64,000 nucleotides of DNA, from positions 682,001 through 746,000 of the forward strand of contig NZ_CAKKMS010000004.1 of the NCBI RefSeq assembly GCF_918698245.1, in the 5' to 3' direction. Shown piece by piece: positions 8,426 through 18,450 of this stretch. The notes below the pieces were generated by a model. The model was not told the DNA's origin. It did not search any database and was given only the letters and a program-made list of their open reading frames with translations. Source of the stretch: Pedobacter sp. Bi126. Lineage in GTDB: Bacteria; Bacteroidota; Bacteroidia; Sphingobacteriales; Sphingobacteriaceae. Every line of letters starts with the position of its first letter. Positions within the stretch are counted from its first letter, which is position 1. The position numbers and the translations under genes were made by a program.

Positions 8426-11212
8426 ATGGATTACCAATTCAAAGAAATAGAACAAAAGTGGCAGAAATTTTGGGCAGATCATCAAACGTTTAAAGCCGAA
8501 AGTAATTCTGATAAACCAAAATATTATGTGTTAGATATGTTTCCTTACCCATCAGGAGCAGGTCTGCACGTTGGTCACCCACTGGGTTACATTGCATCAG
8601 ATATTTTTTCAAGATATAAACGCCTTAAAGGCTTCAATGTATTGCATCCAATGGGATACGATTCGTTCGGATTACCCGCAGAGCAATACGCCATACAAAC
8701 GGGGCAGCATCCTGCTATTACCACCGAGGCAAACATTGCAACCTACCGCCGCCAGTTAGATCAGATTGGTTTTTCTTTCGATTGGAGCAGAGAAGTACGC
8801 ACCAGTGAGCCATCTTATTATAAATGGACACAGTGGATTTTTATGCAGTTGTTCAATTCATGGTACAATATCGAAAACGATAGGGCAGAAGATATCACCA
8901 CGCTGATCGAAAAATTTAATGCTTCTGGGACTGCTGATGTTAAAGCAGTTTGTGATGAAGATACTAAAGAATTTATGCCGAGCGATTGGGCAACCTTTAC
9001 CGATGAAGAGAAACAGATCGAATTGTTGAAATACCGCTTAACTTATCTTCGCGAGAGTACGGTAAACTGGTGCCCTGCTTTAGGAACCGTTTTGGCGAAT
9101 GATGAAGTTAAAGATGGTTTCTCGGAACGTGGCGGTTTCCCTGTTGAGCAAAAGAAAATGATGCAATGGAGCATGCGGATCACCGCTTATTCTGACAGAC
9201 TTTTGCAGGGTTTGGATACCATCGATTGGCCAGAGCCGATTAAAGAAATGCAACGCAACTGGATTGGTAAAAGTGTTGGAGCATCCGTAAAGTTTCAGGT
9301 TGAAGGAAACGATAAACAAATTGAAGTTTTTACCACCCGAGTAGATACCATTTTTGGGGTTTCTTACCTGGTTTTAGCTCCGGAGCATGAGTGGGTTGCA
9401 GAGTTAACTACTCCTAAACAAAAAGAGGACATTGCAAACTACATCGCTTTAACTAAAAAGAAATCAGAGTTAGACCGTATGGCCGATACCAAAACGGTGT
9501 CTGGTGCTTTTACGGGTACCTATGTAATTAACCCTGTAAGTGGTGAACGCGTACAGTTGTGGATTGCTGATTATGTGTTGGCAGGTTACGGAACTGGTGC
9601 CGTAATGGGCGTTCCGAGTGGCGATCAACGCGATTGGTTATTTGCTACCCATTTTAATTTACCGATTATCCAGATTTTGGATGGACAAAAGGATATTGAT
9701 GTTCAGGCAGATCCAACCAAAGAAGGAAAATACATTAATTCTGGTTTCATAAACGGAATGACTTACAAAGAAGCTGTTCCATTTTTGAATAACTGGTTGG
9801 AAGAACAGAAAGTAGGGAAAGCAAAAGTAAACTTCCGCCAACGTGATGCGATTTTTGGTCGTCAGCGTTATTGGGGCGAGCCGATTCCGGTTTACTTTAA
9901 AGATGGATTGCCTTATTTGGTAAATGAAGAAGAATTGCCATTGTTACTTCCTGAAATTGATAAATATTTACCGACAGAAACGGGAGAACCACCTTTGGCG
10001 AGGGCTGAAGACTGGGTTCCAAAAGATGGCGGACATTACGAATTAAGCACCATGCCAGGTTGGGCTGGAAGCAGCTGGTACTGGTACCGTTACATGGATG
10101 CCAACAACAACAACGATTTTGCTTCAAAAGAAGCTGTTGAATATTGGAAAGATGTCGATTTATACATTGGTGGCTCTGAGCATGCAACCGGTCACTTATT
10201 GTACAGCCGTTTCTGGAATAAATTTTTGAAAGATTTAGGTTACACCAAAGAAGAAGAACCTTTCAAGAAACTGATTAACCAGGGCATGATTCAGGGTAGA
10301 AGTAATTTTGTTTATCGCATTAACGATGAGAACGGAAAACCTACTAATACTTATGTATCAGCTGGATTAAGAAAAGAATATAAAACTTCAGCATTGCACG
10401 TTGATGTGAACATTGTTGAAAATGACACTTTAGACATCGCTAAGTTCAAAGCCTGGAGAGAGGAATATGCCAACGCAGAATTTATTCTTGAAGGCGGGAA
10501 GTACATCTGTGGTGTCGAAGTAGAGAAAATGTCGAAATCAAAATTCAACGTGGTTAATCCCGATGATTTGATTGAACGTTATGGTGCTGATACTTTGCGG
10601 ATGTACGAAATGTTCTTAGGTCCGTTAGAGCAGAGTAAACCCTGGAATACGAATGGTATTGAAGGTGTATTTAAGTTCTTGCGTAAATTCTGGCGCTTGT
10701 TCCACAACGAAGAATGGGCTTTCCATGTAAACGATGCTGTTCCTACAAAAGCCGAATTAAAATCGTTGCATAAAATCATTAAAAAAGTGCAGGATGATAT
10801 CGAGCGTTTCTCGTTTAATACTTCTGTATCGAGTTTCATGATTGCAGTAAACGAGTTAACCGATCTGAAATGCAAAAACCGTCAGATTTTGGAAGATATG
10901 GTGATTATCCTTTCACCTTATGCGCCACATATCTGCGAAGAGCTTTGGGTATTGTTGGGTAATGAAGCCGGAACTTTATCCTACACGGCTTTCCCGACAT
11001 TTAAGCCTGAGTATTTGGTAGAAGATGAATTTGCCTATCCGGTTTCGATCAATGGTAAAATGAAAATGAACCTGAATTTGAGCTTAACTTTGGCTCAGCC
11101 AGAGGTAGAAAGCATTTTATTGGCAGACGAGCAATTCCAGAAATTCTTAGACGGAAAACCAACCAAAAAGATCATTTTCGTTAAAGGAAAGATTATTAAT
11201 GTGGTGGTTTAA
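8426..11212 (+). CDS. leuS: leucyl-tRNA synthetase
   Basis: LeuRS charges tRNA-Leu with leucine. The class I signatures are HVGH at residues 48-51 and KMSKS at 701-705. The CP1 editing domain lies between them, with the conserved GTGAVMGVPSGDQRDW word near residue 400 that marks the hydrolytic site, including its Asp. The anticodon-binding domain fills the C-terminal 200 residues. At 928 residues it is somewhat longer than E. coli LeuRS (860), which is usual for Bacteroidota. A TATTTTCG box about 30 nt upstream is a plausible promoter. A strong terminator follows. Confidence 0.97.
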   Translation: MDYQFKEIEQKWQKFWADHQTFKAESNSDKPKYYVLDMFPYPSGAGLHVGHPLGYIASDIFSRYKRLKGFNVLHPMGYDSFGLPAEQYAIQTGQHPAITTEANIATYRRQLDQIGFSFDWSREVRTSEPSYYKWTQWIFMQLFNSWYNIENDRAEDITTLIEKFNASGTADVKAVCDEDTKEFMPSDWATFTDEEKQIELLKYRLTYLRESTVNWCPALGTVLANDEVKDGFSERGGFPVEQKKMMQWSMRITAYSDRLLQGLDTIDWPEPIKEMQRNWIGKSVGASVKFQVEGNDKQIEVFTTRVDTIFGVSYLVLAPEHEWVAELTTPKQKEDIANYIALTKKKSELDRMADTKTVSGAFTGTYVINPVSGERVQLWIADYVLAGYGTGAVMGVPSGDQRDWLFATHFNLPIIQILDGQKDIDVQADPTKEGKYINSGFINGMTYKEAVPFLNNWLEEQKVGKAKVNFRQRDAIFGRQRYWGEPIPVYFKDGLPYLVNEEELPLLLPEIDKYLPTETGEPPLARAEDWVPKDGGHYELSTMPGWAGSSWYWYRYMDANNNNDFASKEAVEYWKDVDLYIGGSEHATGHLLYSRFWNKFLKDLGYTKEEEPFKKLINQGMIQGRSNFVYRINDENGKPTNTYVSAGLRKEYKTSALHVDVNIVENDTLDIAKFKAWREEYANAEFILEGGKYICGVEVEKMSKSKFNVVNPDDLIERYGADTLRMYEMFLGPLEQSKPWNTNGIEGVFKFLRKFWRLFHNEEWAFHVNDAVPTKAELKSLHKIIKKVQDDIERFSFNTSVSSFMIAVNELTDLKCKNRQILEDMVIILSPYAPHICEELWVLLGNEAGTLSYTAFPTFKPEYLVEDEFAYPVSINGKMKMNLNLSLTLAQPEVESILLADEQFQKFLDGKPTKKIIFVKGKIINVVV

Positions 11213-11213
11213 G

Positions 11214-11252
11214 GAGTCTAAAGCTTAAAGACTAAAGCGGAAAGCTTTCCTG
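11214..11252. repeat. AAAGCTTAAAGAC-type short repeat
   Basis: This AG/CT-skewed stretch (units like TAAAGCTTAAAGACTAAAGC) has relatives at 11449-11482 (opposite strand) and 60391-60481. It is intergenic only and degenerate, with no coding sense visible. Confidence 0.4.
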
Positions 11253-11268
11253 CAAAGTTTTATAAAAG

Positions 11269-11302
11269 GAACCCCCGAGTTGTACGATCAATTCGGGGGT
11301 TC
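11269..11302 (+). terminator. intrinsic terminator of leuS
   Basis: A 10-bp GC-rich stem, GAACCCCCGA (11269-11278) against TCGGGGGTTC (11293-11302), is followed by TCGTTTT. It lies 57 bp after the leuS stop. Confidence 0.8.
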
Positions 11303-11400
11303 TCGTTTTATCGTCGTTGCTCTGTTGGCTGAAAGCCTTATCGCAATGACGACTGCTTTTACTTATTTTCCACCCCTCAACTGTAGATAGGTATAAAAAC

Positions 11401-11434
11401 AAAACCCAAGCTGTATTTTACAACTTGGGTTTTT
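11401..11434 (-). terminator. intrinsic terminator of the DEAD-box helicase gene
   Basis: A stem AAAACCCAAG (11401-11410) pairs with CTTGGGTTTT (11424-11433). On the minus strand it is followed by TGTTTTTATAC. It lies about 50 bp beyond the helicase stop. Confidence 0.75.
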
Positions 11435-11484
11435 ATACGATAAGCAGGAAAACTTTAGTCTTTCTGCTTTAGTCTTTCAGCGTT

Positions 11485-12786
11485 CTATCTTTCCCCTCTT
11501 TTTCTGTTTCCACCAAATCTTCTATTGTTGCTGGCATTGCGCGGTTTGCCGCTCATATTACCATCACCGCCTTTTTTAGCGCCTCCACCGCCTTTAGATT
11601 GGGCTTGTGGTTTACGTTTAACCTGGTTTTTGGCCAGCATACTTTCCCAGCTTAATGGATAAGGATGATCATCAACAACCGGGAGCGTAATTTTAATCAG
11701 TTTCTGGATATCCAATAAGTATTCGTTTTCCTCTGCATCGCAGAAAGAAATGGCAATCCCGTTTGCACCAGCACGGCCTGTACGGCCAATTCTGTGTACA
11801 TAAGATTCAGGAATATTCGGCAATTCGAAATTGAAAACGTGCGATAACTGATCGATATCAATACCACGTGCAGCAATATCGGTAGCTACCAAAACGCGGA
11901 TTTTACGGTCTTTAAAATCAGTTAATGCCCGTTGTCTGGCATTTTGCGATTTATTGCCGTGAATGGCAGCAGCTTTAATACCTGCATGGGCCAAATCCTT
12001 AACAATACGGTCTGCACCATGTTTGGTCCGGGTAAAAACCAAAGCAGTTTCGATCTTTTTATCCTCAAGAAGGTGGATCAATAATTTCTTTTTATCAGGT
12101 TTGTCTACAAAATAAACCGATTGAACAATTGTTTCTGCTGTAGAAGAAATGGGGGTAACCTCTACTTTTGTCGGACTAGATAAAATCGTATTTGCCAACT
12201 TCTGGATTTCATCTGGCATGGTTGCAGAGAAAAATAAAGTCTGGCGTTTTGCAGGCAATTTAGCCACTACTTTTTTCACATCGTGAATAAAGCCCATATC
12301 GAGCATACGGTCGGCTTCATCCAATACGAACAATTCGATAGTATTTAAGCTGATAAACCCCTGGTTCATTAAATCTAATAAACGGCCTGGTGTTGCAACT
12401 AAAATGTCAACGCCTTTTCTTAAAGCTTCTACTTGTGAGTGTTGATTTACACCACCAAAAATTACTAAATGGCGTAAATTTAAATGACGGCCATAAGCCT
12501 TAAAACTCTCTTCAATCTGGATGGCAAGCTCGCGTGTTGGCGTTAAAATTAAAGCCTTTATGTTTTTGGTTGCCTTGGTATTGATGTGTTTTTCGTGCAA
12601 TAACTGCAACATTGGGATAGCAAAGGCGGCGGTTTTTCCGGTACCGGTTTGCGCGCAGCCTAATAAATCTTTACCTTTTAATATCGTTGGAATGGATTGC
12701 TCCTGTATTGGTGTCGGTTGTGTATAACCTTCGGTCTCAAGGGCCTTTAAAATTGGCTCAATGAGGTTTAATTCTTTGAATAACAT
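11485..12786 (-). CDS. DEAD-box RNA helicase, RhlE type
   Basis: An ATP-dependent RNA helicase with the full motif set in order: Q motif (GYTQPTPIQEQSIP, about 19-32), Walker A AQTGTGKT (about 44-51), PTRELA, DEAD (about 154-157), SAT (about 186-188), and in the second RecA domain ARGID and HRIGRTGRAG (about 331-340). The 433-residue protein ends in a basic Gly/Lys/Arg/Asn tail of about 45 residues, typical of RhlE-like proteins that act on rRNA or mRNA under cold stress. The promoter box is about 115 bp upstream, leaving a leader that contains a 7-bp hairpin near 12861-12877. Confidence 0.93.
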   Translation of the reverse strand: MLFKELNLIEPILKALETEGYTQPTPIQEQSIPTILKGKDLLGCAQTGTGKTAAFAIPMLQLLHEKHINTKATKNIKALILTPTRELAIQIEESFKAYGRHLNLRHLVIFGGVNQHSQVEALRKGVDILVATPGRLLDLMNQGFISLNTIELFVLDEADRMLDMGFIHDVKKVVAKLPAKRQTLFFSATMPDEIQKLANTILSSPTKVEVTPISSTAETIVQSVYFVDKPDKKKLLIHLLEDKKIETALVFTRTKHGADRIVKDLAHAGIKAAAIHGNKSQNARQRALTDFKDRKIRVLVATDIAARGIDIDQLSHVFNFELPNIPESYVHRIGRTGRAGANGIAISFCDAEENEYLLDIQKLIKITLPVVDDHPYPLSWESMLAKNQVKRKPQAQSKGGGGAKKGGDGNMSGKPRNASNNRRFGGNRKRGER

Positions 12787-12900
12787 GTATGTTTCTGTGT
12801 AATATTTATCGAAGAAGCTAGAACAATCAATTGTTGAAGGACTAACTTGCGGAGAGAATATGCCATTCAGAATGGCAAGCCCTTATTCCTGCTTCGGCGG

Positions 12901-12908
12901 CAAAGATA
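12901..12908 (-). promoter_or_regulatory. candidate -7 promoter box for the DEAD-box helicase
   Basis: On the minus strand it reads TATCTTTG, an exact TAnnTTTG match. It would give a leader of about 105 nt containing the hairpin at 12861-12877. Such leaders are common for cold-responsive helicases, but no regulation is shown here. Confidence 0.45.
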
Positions 12909-13176
12909 CAAAAAATGTATGAGAATTTACTATTTGATAAACGTAACCTCAAATCGTTATCTATTACTCACATCTGTTATTGATCTAATGCATTAATCCT
13001 TTTAGTTAGTATTTTATAGTCTGTTTGTGTATGTGTTTTTTTGTAGTATTATTATTTTTATATGTATATTTATTTTTAATCAAGTGTATATTGTACACTA
13101 ATTCATTACTTAATTAAAAATATCATTATGTAAATCATCAATAAAAATACCTAACAACCTATCTAACCACTTACTT

Positions 13177-13332
13177 ATGAGAAAAAATCTACCACCCTTC
13201 AGGAGAAATCCATTCTTCTTGCATGCCTGCCTTTTTTGGTGCATTGGCATCATCCAGCAAAAAACTAAACCACTTAAACACCTCGTCATAACTGACGGAG
13301 ATCACCTGATACTGCTAAGTTTATTAACCTAG
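13177..13332 (+). CDS. possible short leader ORF upstream of susC
   Basis: A 51-codon ATG frame, too short to trust on its own. It begins with basic residues and a hydrophobic, Cys/Trp/Phe-rich centre, and ends 52 bp before the susC start. It could be a leader peptide or chance. No homologue is recognised, and the signal-peptide-like character is weak. Confidence 0.2.
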   Translation: MRKNLPPFRRNPFFLHACLFWCIGIIQQKTKPLKHLVITDGDHLILLSLLT

Positions 13333-13384
13333 AAGTACATCAGTCGTATTGAGTACGCATTATTCACCTAATCATTTATAACCT

Positions 13385-16300
13385 ATGAAACAAAATCTAT
13401 CTTGTATCAAGAGGAGTTTTCTTCTCTTGTGTTTGGGGATGTTATTTGCCCTCGGCGCAATGGCCCAATCAAAAATCACTGGTAAAGTTATTGCAAGTGA
13501 TGATAAACTCCCTGTGGTTGGCGCCACGATCAAAATTAAAAATGGTAGTGGTGGTACCGCTACTGATGCAAATGGGGCCTTCTCGCTGAGTGTAAAACCT
13601 ACTGATGTGTTGGTTATTTCTTTTGTTGGCTATGGCAATAAAGAAGTAACAGTGGGTACCCAAACCAACATTTCAATTGTATTACAAGCCAACAATAATA
13701 ACCTTACAGAGGTTGTAGTGACAGGTTATTCTTCTCAGCGGAAGAAAGACTTAACCGGTTCTGTAGCTGTAGTAAGTATGGAACTGTTAAAGGCCCAGCC
13801 TGCAGCTAGTGCTGTAGAGGCGTTGCAAGGAAAAGCAACAGGGGTACAAATTGTAAATGACGGGGCTCCTGGTTCAACGCCACAAATAAGAATCCGGGGT
13901 TTTAGTACCATTAATAACAATGACCCACTTTATGTAATTGATGGGGTTCCGTTTGAGGGAAAACTATCCTGGCTTAACCAGAATGATATCGAAAGCATGC
14001 AAGTATTGAAAGATGCTTCTTCAGCTTCTATCTATGGTTCAAGAGCCAATAATGGTGTGGTTATCATTACCACAAAAAAAGGCTCAGCAGGACTACCAAA
14101 AATTACGCTCGATTCTTACTATGGCACACAGTCGCCAAGAAAAAATAGCTTCCCACAAATGATGAATCCTCAACAATATGCACAATATGTATTTAATGGG
14201 TATACTAATGCCGGAAAGCCTATTGCTGCTGGAGATAACTATGGTTCGGGCACAGTACCGGTATTACCTGAATATTTGGTGGCAGGTTTAAAACTCGGTC
14301 AGAATGTTACTGCTGCAGATGCAGATCCTTCTAAGTACAACTATAGCCGTGATCCAAATCTGTTTTATCAAATTACAAAAGCAAATAAGCAAGGTACCAA
14401 TTGGTTTGATGAGATAACCGAATCTGCACCGGTTCAGAATTATAATATTAGTGCACTGGGAGGTTCAGACAATGCAACCTATTCTATTAGTGCCGGATAC
14501 TTGAACCAAAAAGGAACGATAAAATACACAGGTTTTAAACGTTATAGTTTTAGATCCAATACTGCGGTATCTGCTTTTAATAAAAGGGTGCGTTTCGGAG
14601 AAAATGCACAGTACAGTTATTCTGAAGGCGTCGGATTTGGCGTTAACCCGAATACTCCCGGTGGTTATCAGGATCAGGGAAGTGCTTTAGGATGGGCATA
14701 CCGCATCCCAACAATTATCCCTGTTTATGACATTGCCGGAAACTTTGCCGGTAGCCGCGGTAGTCAGTTGGGAAATGCAGAGAACCCACTCGCATTTCTA
14801 TTCAGGGCAAAGGATAATGTTAATAAAAACAACTTCTTTTTTGGGAATATCTTCGGTGAGGGTGATATTATTCCGGGTTTAGTATTAAAAACCAATTTTG
14901 GGATACGTTACGAAAATTACAATAGCTTATCTATGCGTTATCCGAATTTGGAATTCTCTGAAGGTAATAATTCAAATAATTTAAGCGAAATCCAAGGGTA
15001 TAATACAGAATGGACCTGGACTAATACTTTAAATTATAATAAAAAATTTGCTGAAAAACACAGCTTAAATGCATTAATCGGTACAGAGGCAATCAGATCC
15101 AGGACCAGACAATTAACTGCAGGAAGAAATGATTTTTTTCTTTTGGGTAATCCGGATTATTATTATTTAAATACAGGTTCTTCAAATATCAGCAATGCCA
15201 GTACCGGAGCAATTGGTTCACTGTTCTCCGTGTTTGCAAAGCTTGATTATTCCTTTAATGATCGTTATCTCGCCAGTTTTACTATCCGTAGGGATGGTTC
15301 ATCTAACTTCGGTTCTGCTAATAAGTATGGTAATTTTCCGGCAGCAAGTGCTGCATGGAGGTTATCTGAAGAGGAGTTTATGAAAAGCCTCAATTGGGTT
15401 AGCGATTTGAAACTTCGTGTTGGATACGGACAAACCGGAAATCAACGGATACCTGGATATCAATATATCAATAGATTTCAAAGTTCTATTGTTAATTCAG
15501 CTTATGCGCTTGGTGGCGGTAATGGTCTTACAACTGGTGTGCGACAAAATGCCTATCAAAACCCTGATATAAAATGGGAAGCTGTAAATTCTTTAAATAT
15601 TGGTCTTGATTTTACTTTGTTAGGTGGGGCTGTTGATGGATCAGTAGATTGGTATAACAAGAAAACGACTGATATGCTTTACCCGGTACCGCTGCCAGCA
15701 AGCATTGTGGGAATGGGAAGTTCACCTTTTGTAAATATTGGCGATATGAGTAATAAAGGGGTCGAATTTAATGTCGCTTATCATTATGGAAGAAGCGCTG
15801 ATAGCCCTTTTAAATTTGATATTGGTGCAAATTTCTCAAAAAATAACAATAAAATCGTAAGGTTGGCACCAGGTATTCTCAATCAGGTTTATGGCAATTA
15901 TAGAAGCCTACAAACCAGCGTTTTACAGGAAGGTGCTCCACTGGGGTCATTTTTTGGATATAAAACGGCAGGAATTTATCAGAGTACTACTGATATTCAG
16001 AATAACCCTTCTTATTCGGGTGCCAGGGTTGGTGGATTACGTTATCAGGATATTAATGGTGATGGTATTATTGATCCAAAAGATCGGACAATTATTGGGA
16101 GTCCACATCCTGATTTTACTTATGGTATAAATTTGAACGCATCTTACAAGAATTTTGATATCTCAGCTTTCTTATATGGTGTAAAAGGAAATGATATATT
16201 TGAAGCTACACGCTATTTTACAGATTTCCCTTCCTTTGATGGAGCCAAAAGTGTTAGGTTACTTGATGCCTGGAGCCCAACCAATACATCAAGCCTGATT

Positions 16301-16615
16301 CCTTCTGCTTATGCCGGGGCCTCAGATCTGGAGTTTGCTTCTTCGAGTTATTATATTCAAAACGGAAGTTTTTTAAGGCTGAAAAATTTGCAAATCGGCT
16401 ACTCCATCCCAACAGCCAAAGCTTTTGGACCAAATTCTGGCATCAATAAGATTAGGGTGTATGTTAGTGCAACCAATGTATTTACCATCACTAAATACAC
16501 AGGATTGGATCCGGAAATAAGTCAAATTGTAGATGGCTTCTCTGCGCCAGGGGTAGATCAGGGGGTTTACCCATCACCACGTCAGTTTTTAATCGGTATT
16601 AATGTTGGTTTTTAA
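13385..16615 (+). CDS. SusC/RagA family TonB-linked outer membrane protein
   Basis: This is an outer membrane transporter that takes up large nutrients with its SusD partner, powered by TonB. After a signal peptide ending MAQ (residue 28) comes a carboxypeptidase-regulatory-like beta-sandwich (about 30-110, with VVGATIKIKNGSGGTATDANG). Next is the SusC signature strand TEVVVTGY (about 109-116), then the plug with IRIRGFSTINNNDPLYVIDG-like words, then a barrel to the C-terminal Phe. The 1,076-residue length is normal for the family. The substrate cannot be read from sequence: no glycoside hydrolase, peptidase, sigma factor or hybrid two-component regulator adjoins it. Confidence 0.95.
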   Translation: MKQNLSCIKRSFLLLCLGMLFALGAMAQSKITGKVIASDDKLPVVGATIKIKNGSGGTATDANGAFSLSVKPTDVLVISFVGYGNKEVTVGTQTNISIVLQANNNNLTEVVVTGYSSQRKKDLTGSVAVVSMELLKAQPAASAVEALQGKATGVQIVNDGAPGSTPQIRIRGFSTINNNDPLYVIDGVPFEGKLSWLNQNDIESMQVLKDASSASIYGSRANNGVVIITTKKGSAGLPKITLDSYYGTQSPRKNSFPQMMNPQQYAQYVFNGYTNAGKPIAAGDNYGSGTVPVLPEYLVAGLKLGQNVTAADADPSKYNYSRDPNLFYQITKANKQGTNWFDEITESAPVQNYNISALGGSDNATYSISAGYLNQKGTIKYTGFKRYSFRSNTAVSAFNKRVRFGENAQYSYSEGVGFGVNPNTPGGYQDQGSALGWAYRIPTIIPVYDIAGNFAGSRGSQLGNAENPLAFLFRAKDNVNKNNFFFGNIFGEGDIIPGLVLKTNFGIRYENYNSLSMRYPNLEFSEGNNSNNLSEIQGYNTEWTWTNTLNYNKKFAEKHSLNALIGTEAIRSRTRQLTAGRNDFFLLGNPDYYYLNTGSSNISNASTGAIGSLFSVFAKLDYSFNDRYLASFTIRRDGSSNFGSANKYGNFPAASAAWRLSEEEFMKSLNWVSDLKLRVGYGQTGNQRIPGYQYINRFQSSIVNSAYALGGGNGLTTGVRQNAYQNPDIKWEAVNSLNIGLDFTLLGGAVDGSVDWYNKKTTDMLYPVPLPASIVGMGSSPFVNIGDMSNKGVEFNVAYHYGRSADSPFKFDIGANFSKNNNKIVRLAPGILNQVYGNYRSLQTSVLQEGAPLGSFFGYKTAGIYQSTTDIQNNPSYSGARVGGLRYQDINGDGIIDPKDRTIIGSPHPDFTYGINLNASYKNFDISAFLYGVKGNDIFEATRYFTDFPSFDGAKSVRLLDAWSPTNTSSLIPSAYAGASDLEFASSSYYIQNGSFLRLKNLQIGYSIPTAKAFGPNSGINKIRVYVSATNVFTITKYTGLDPEISQIVDGFSAPGVDQGVYPSPRQFLIGINVGF

Positions 16616-16629
16616 TTAAAAATATCAAA

Positions 16630-18342
16630 ATGAAACATATAAAATATATTCTTCTTTCCTTATTAATCTGCAGTACTTTTTCCTGCAAGAAAGAATTTTT
16701 AGAATTGCAACCACAGGGTGAACTCACCGAGGAACAGTTAATGAGCCAAGAGGGGGTTGAAGGACTTTTAATAGGTTCCTATAGTTTACTTAATGGCAAT
16801 TTAGACGGAACATGGGGTAATTATGGTGCAGCACCAAGCCAATGGTTATTTGGCGAGGTTGCATCTGATAATGCCCATAAAGGGAGTAGCACAGGAGATC
16901 AGCCGCCTATGAATGCCATTGAACAGCATTCGCCAACCAGTACAAATGATAATATATCGAATATTTGGAACAGGTGTTTTGAAGGAATTCAACGCTGTAA
17001 CCGTACTTTAAAAGTTCTTGCCAGTTTACAGGCAGGTTCAGGATCGGCCAAATTTGATGATGCCCGTGCAAAAGAAATTCAAGGTGAAGCCCGATTGTTA
17101 CGTGGACATTATTATTTCTTTTTGGTTCGCATATTTAAAATGGTTCCTTATGTTACCGAGGCCAATAGTGGTACTTTTGTTCCTAATGATAAAGACATTT
17201 ATCCTAATATTGTAGATGATCTTCAGTTCGCCGTAGCCAATTTAAGTACAACCAAACCAAAGAATCAAAAAGGTAGGGTAGATAAATATGCTGCTCAGGC
17301 TTATCTTGGAAAGGTACTTTTATATCAAAAGAAATATACAGAGGCTTATGATCTGTTAAATGCGGTAATATTGGCCAAACCAAGCTTGGTTGACATGCCT
17401 TATACCGATAATTTTGACATTACCAAAGAAGACGGACCAGAAACGATTATGTCTGTTCAGCATTCGGTTGGAACTGATGGCACAGGCGGCGATAATGGTA
17501 ATGTAGGCGATATGCTTAACTTTCCGTACGGTAATGCACCGATTAACTGTTGTGGTTTCTTCCAGCCAACTATAGATCTGGCCAACTCCTTTAAAGTAGA
17601 TGCCCTTGGTTTGCCGCTATTGGATGGCAGCTATCGTACTAACCCATATAAATCTGATTATGGATTAACCGGAGCGGATAAAACAAATTATGCAGTAGAT
17701 AAGACTTTACCTTTAGATCCACGAATTGAATCGACAATAGGAAGGCGTGGCGTTCCATATCGCGATTGGGGTTTAATGCCTGGTGACACCTGGATTCGTG
17801 ATGCCAGCAATGGCGGCCCTTTCCTGGCTGTTAAGAATACCATTGATGCTGCTCAGATTTCGAGCGGAACAGCTCCAGGAAGTTCCAACGTAACCGGATT
17901 AAACGTAAACCTGATCCGCTTAGCTGATGTTTACCTGATGGCGGCAGAATGTGCAGTGGAAAAGGGCGATTTGGGCAGAGCTTTAATACTGGTAAATGCA
18001 GTTAGAGCCCGTGCTGCTAAAATTACCCCTCGTGATATAAATGGGACTCCGGCGGCGGCTTACAAAGTTAGCCAGTACACCTCATTTCCAAATGATACCT
18101 ATGCAAGAAATGCGGTGCGTTTCGAACGCAGGTTAGAGTTGGCATTGGAAGGTCATCGCTTCTTCGATTTGGTACGCTGGGGTGTAGCAAAACAAACACT
18201 GGAAAGTTATTTTTCTTTTGAAGGTGGGTACTTCAATTACTTAAAAGGCATTACCATCGAAACCAGAGATGATTATTTCCCTTTACCACAAGATCAGATT
18301 GATAGAAGTAACGGTACCCTAAAACAAAGCCCGGGTTATTAG
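16630..18342 (+). CDS. SusD/RagB family nutrient-binding outer membrane lipoprotein
   Basis: SusD-like proteins cap SusC barrels at the cell surface and bind substrate. A lipoprotein signal ends at FSC (Cys19). It is followed by the family's ELQPQGELTEEQL region and tetratricopeptide-like helices (about 60-250). The C-terminal SusD domain has the RLADVYLMAAEC word (about 435-446) and the ERRLELALEGHRFFDLVRWG signature (about 499-518). It lies 14 bp after susC, in the same operon, and a terminator hairpin follows. It is probably exported through the lipoprotein pathway to the outer leaflet. Confidence 0.95.
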   Translation: MKHIKYILLSLLICSTFSCKKEFLELQPQGELTEEQLMSQEGVEGLLIGSYSLLNGNLDGTWGNYGAAPSQWLFGEVASDNAHKGSSTGDQPPMNAIEQHSPTSTNDNISNIWNRCFEGIQRCNRTLKVLASLQAGSGSAKFDDARAKEIQGEARLLRGHYYFFLVRIFKMVPYVTEANSGTFVPNDKDIYPNIVDDLQFAVANLSTTKPKNQKGRVDKYAAQAYLGKVLLYQKKYTEAYDLLNAVILAKPSLVDMPYTDNFDITKEDGPETIMSVQHSVGTDGTGGDNGNVGDMLNFPYGNAPINCCGFFQPTIDLANSFKVDALGLPLLDGSYRTNPYKSDYGLTGADKTNYAVDKTLPLDPRIESTIGRRGVPYRDWGLMPGDTWIRDASNGGPFLAVKNTIDAAQISSGTAPGSSNVTGLNVNLIRLADVYLMAAECAVEKGDLGRALILVNAVRARAAKITPRDINGTPAAAYKVSQYTSFPNDTYARNAVRFERRLELALEGHRFFDLVRWGVAKQTLESYFSFEGGYFNYLKGITIETRDDYFPLPQDQIDRSNGTLKQSPGY

Positions 18343-18354
18343 GTTATAAATGAG

Positions 18355-18404
18355 ATACATGAGCGGGATGGTGGTCGTTTCTTACCTCCGTTCATGTATT
18401 TTTT
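18355..18404. terminator. terminator after susD
   Basis: The stem ATACATGA(G)CGG (18355-18366) pairs with CCG(T)TCATGTAT (18388-18399) and is followed by a run of T. It ends the susCD operon and faces the convergent minus-strand gene. Confidence 0.7.
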
Positions 18405-18450
18405 GCTTAATTAGATAACTGGTTATTGCAGGCTTTAATGACAATCGGTT

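Larger units (their letters stand above)
12787..13384. other. 598-bp divergent intergenic region between helicase and susC
   Basis: It holds the helicase leader with a perfect GCCATTC/GAATGGC hairpin (12861-12877). A minus-strand TATCTTTG box at 12901-12908 (exact TAnnTTTG) is the likely helicase promoter. A very AT-rich segment follows. A 17-bp palindromic site, AGTGTA-5 nt-TACACT, near 13083-13100 could be an operator for susC. A short open frame at 13177-13332 is listed separately. Nothing else is recognisable. Confidence 0.45.

Noticed and set aside
9897..10187. 96-codon and similar antisense frames across leuS
   Set aside because: All are shadows of the leuS reading frame.
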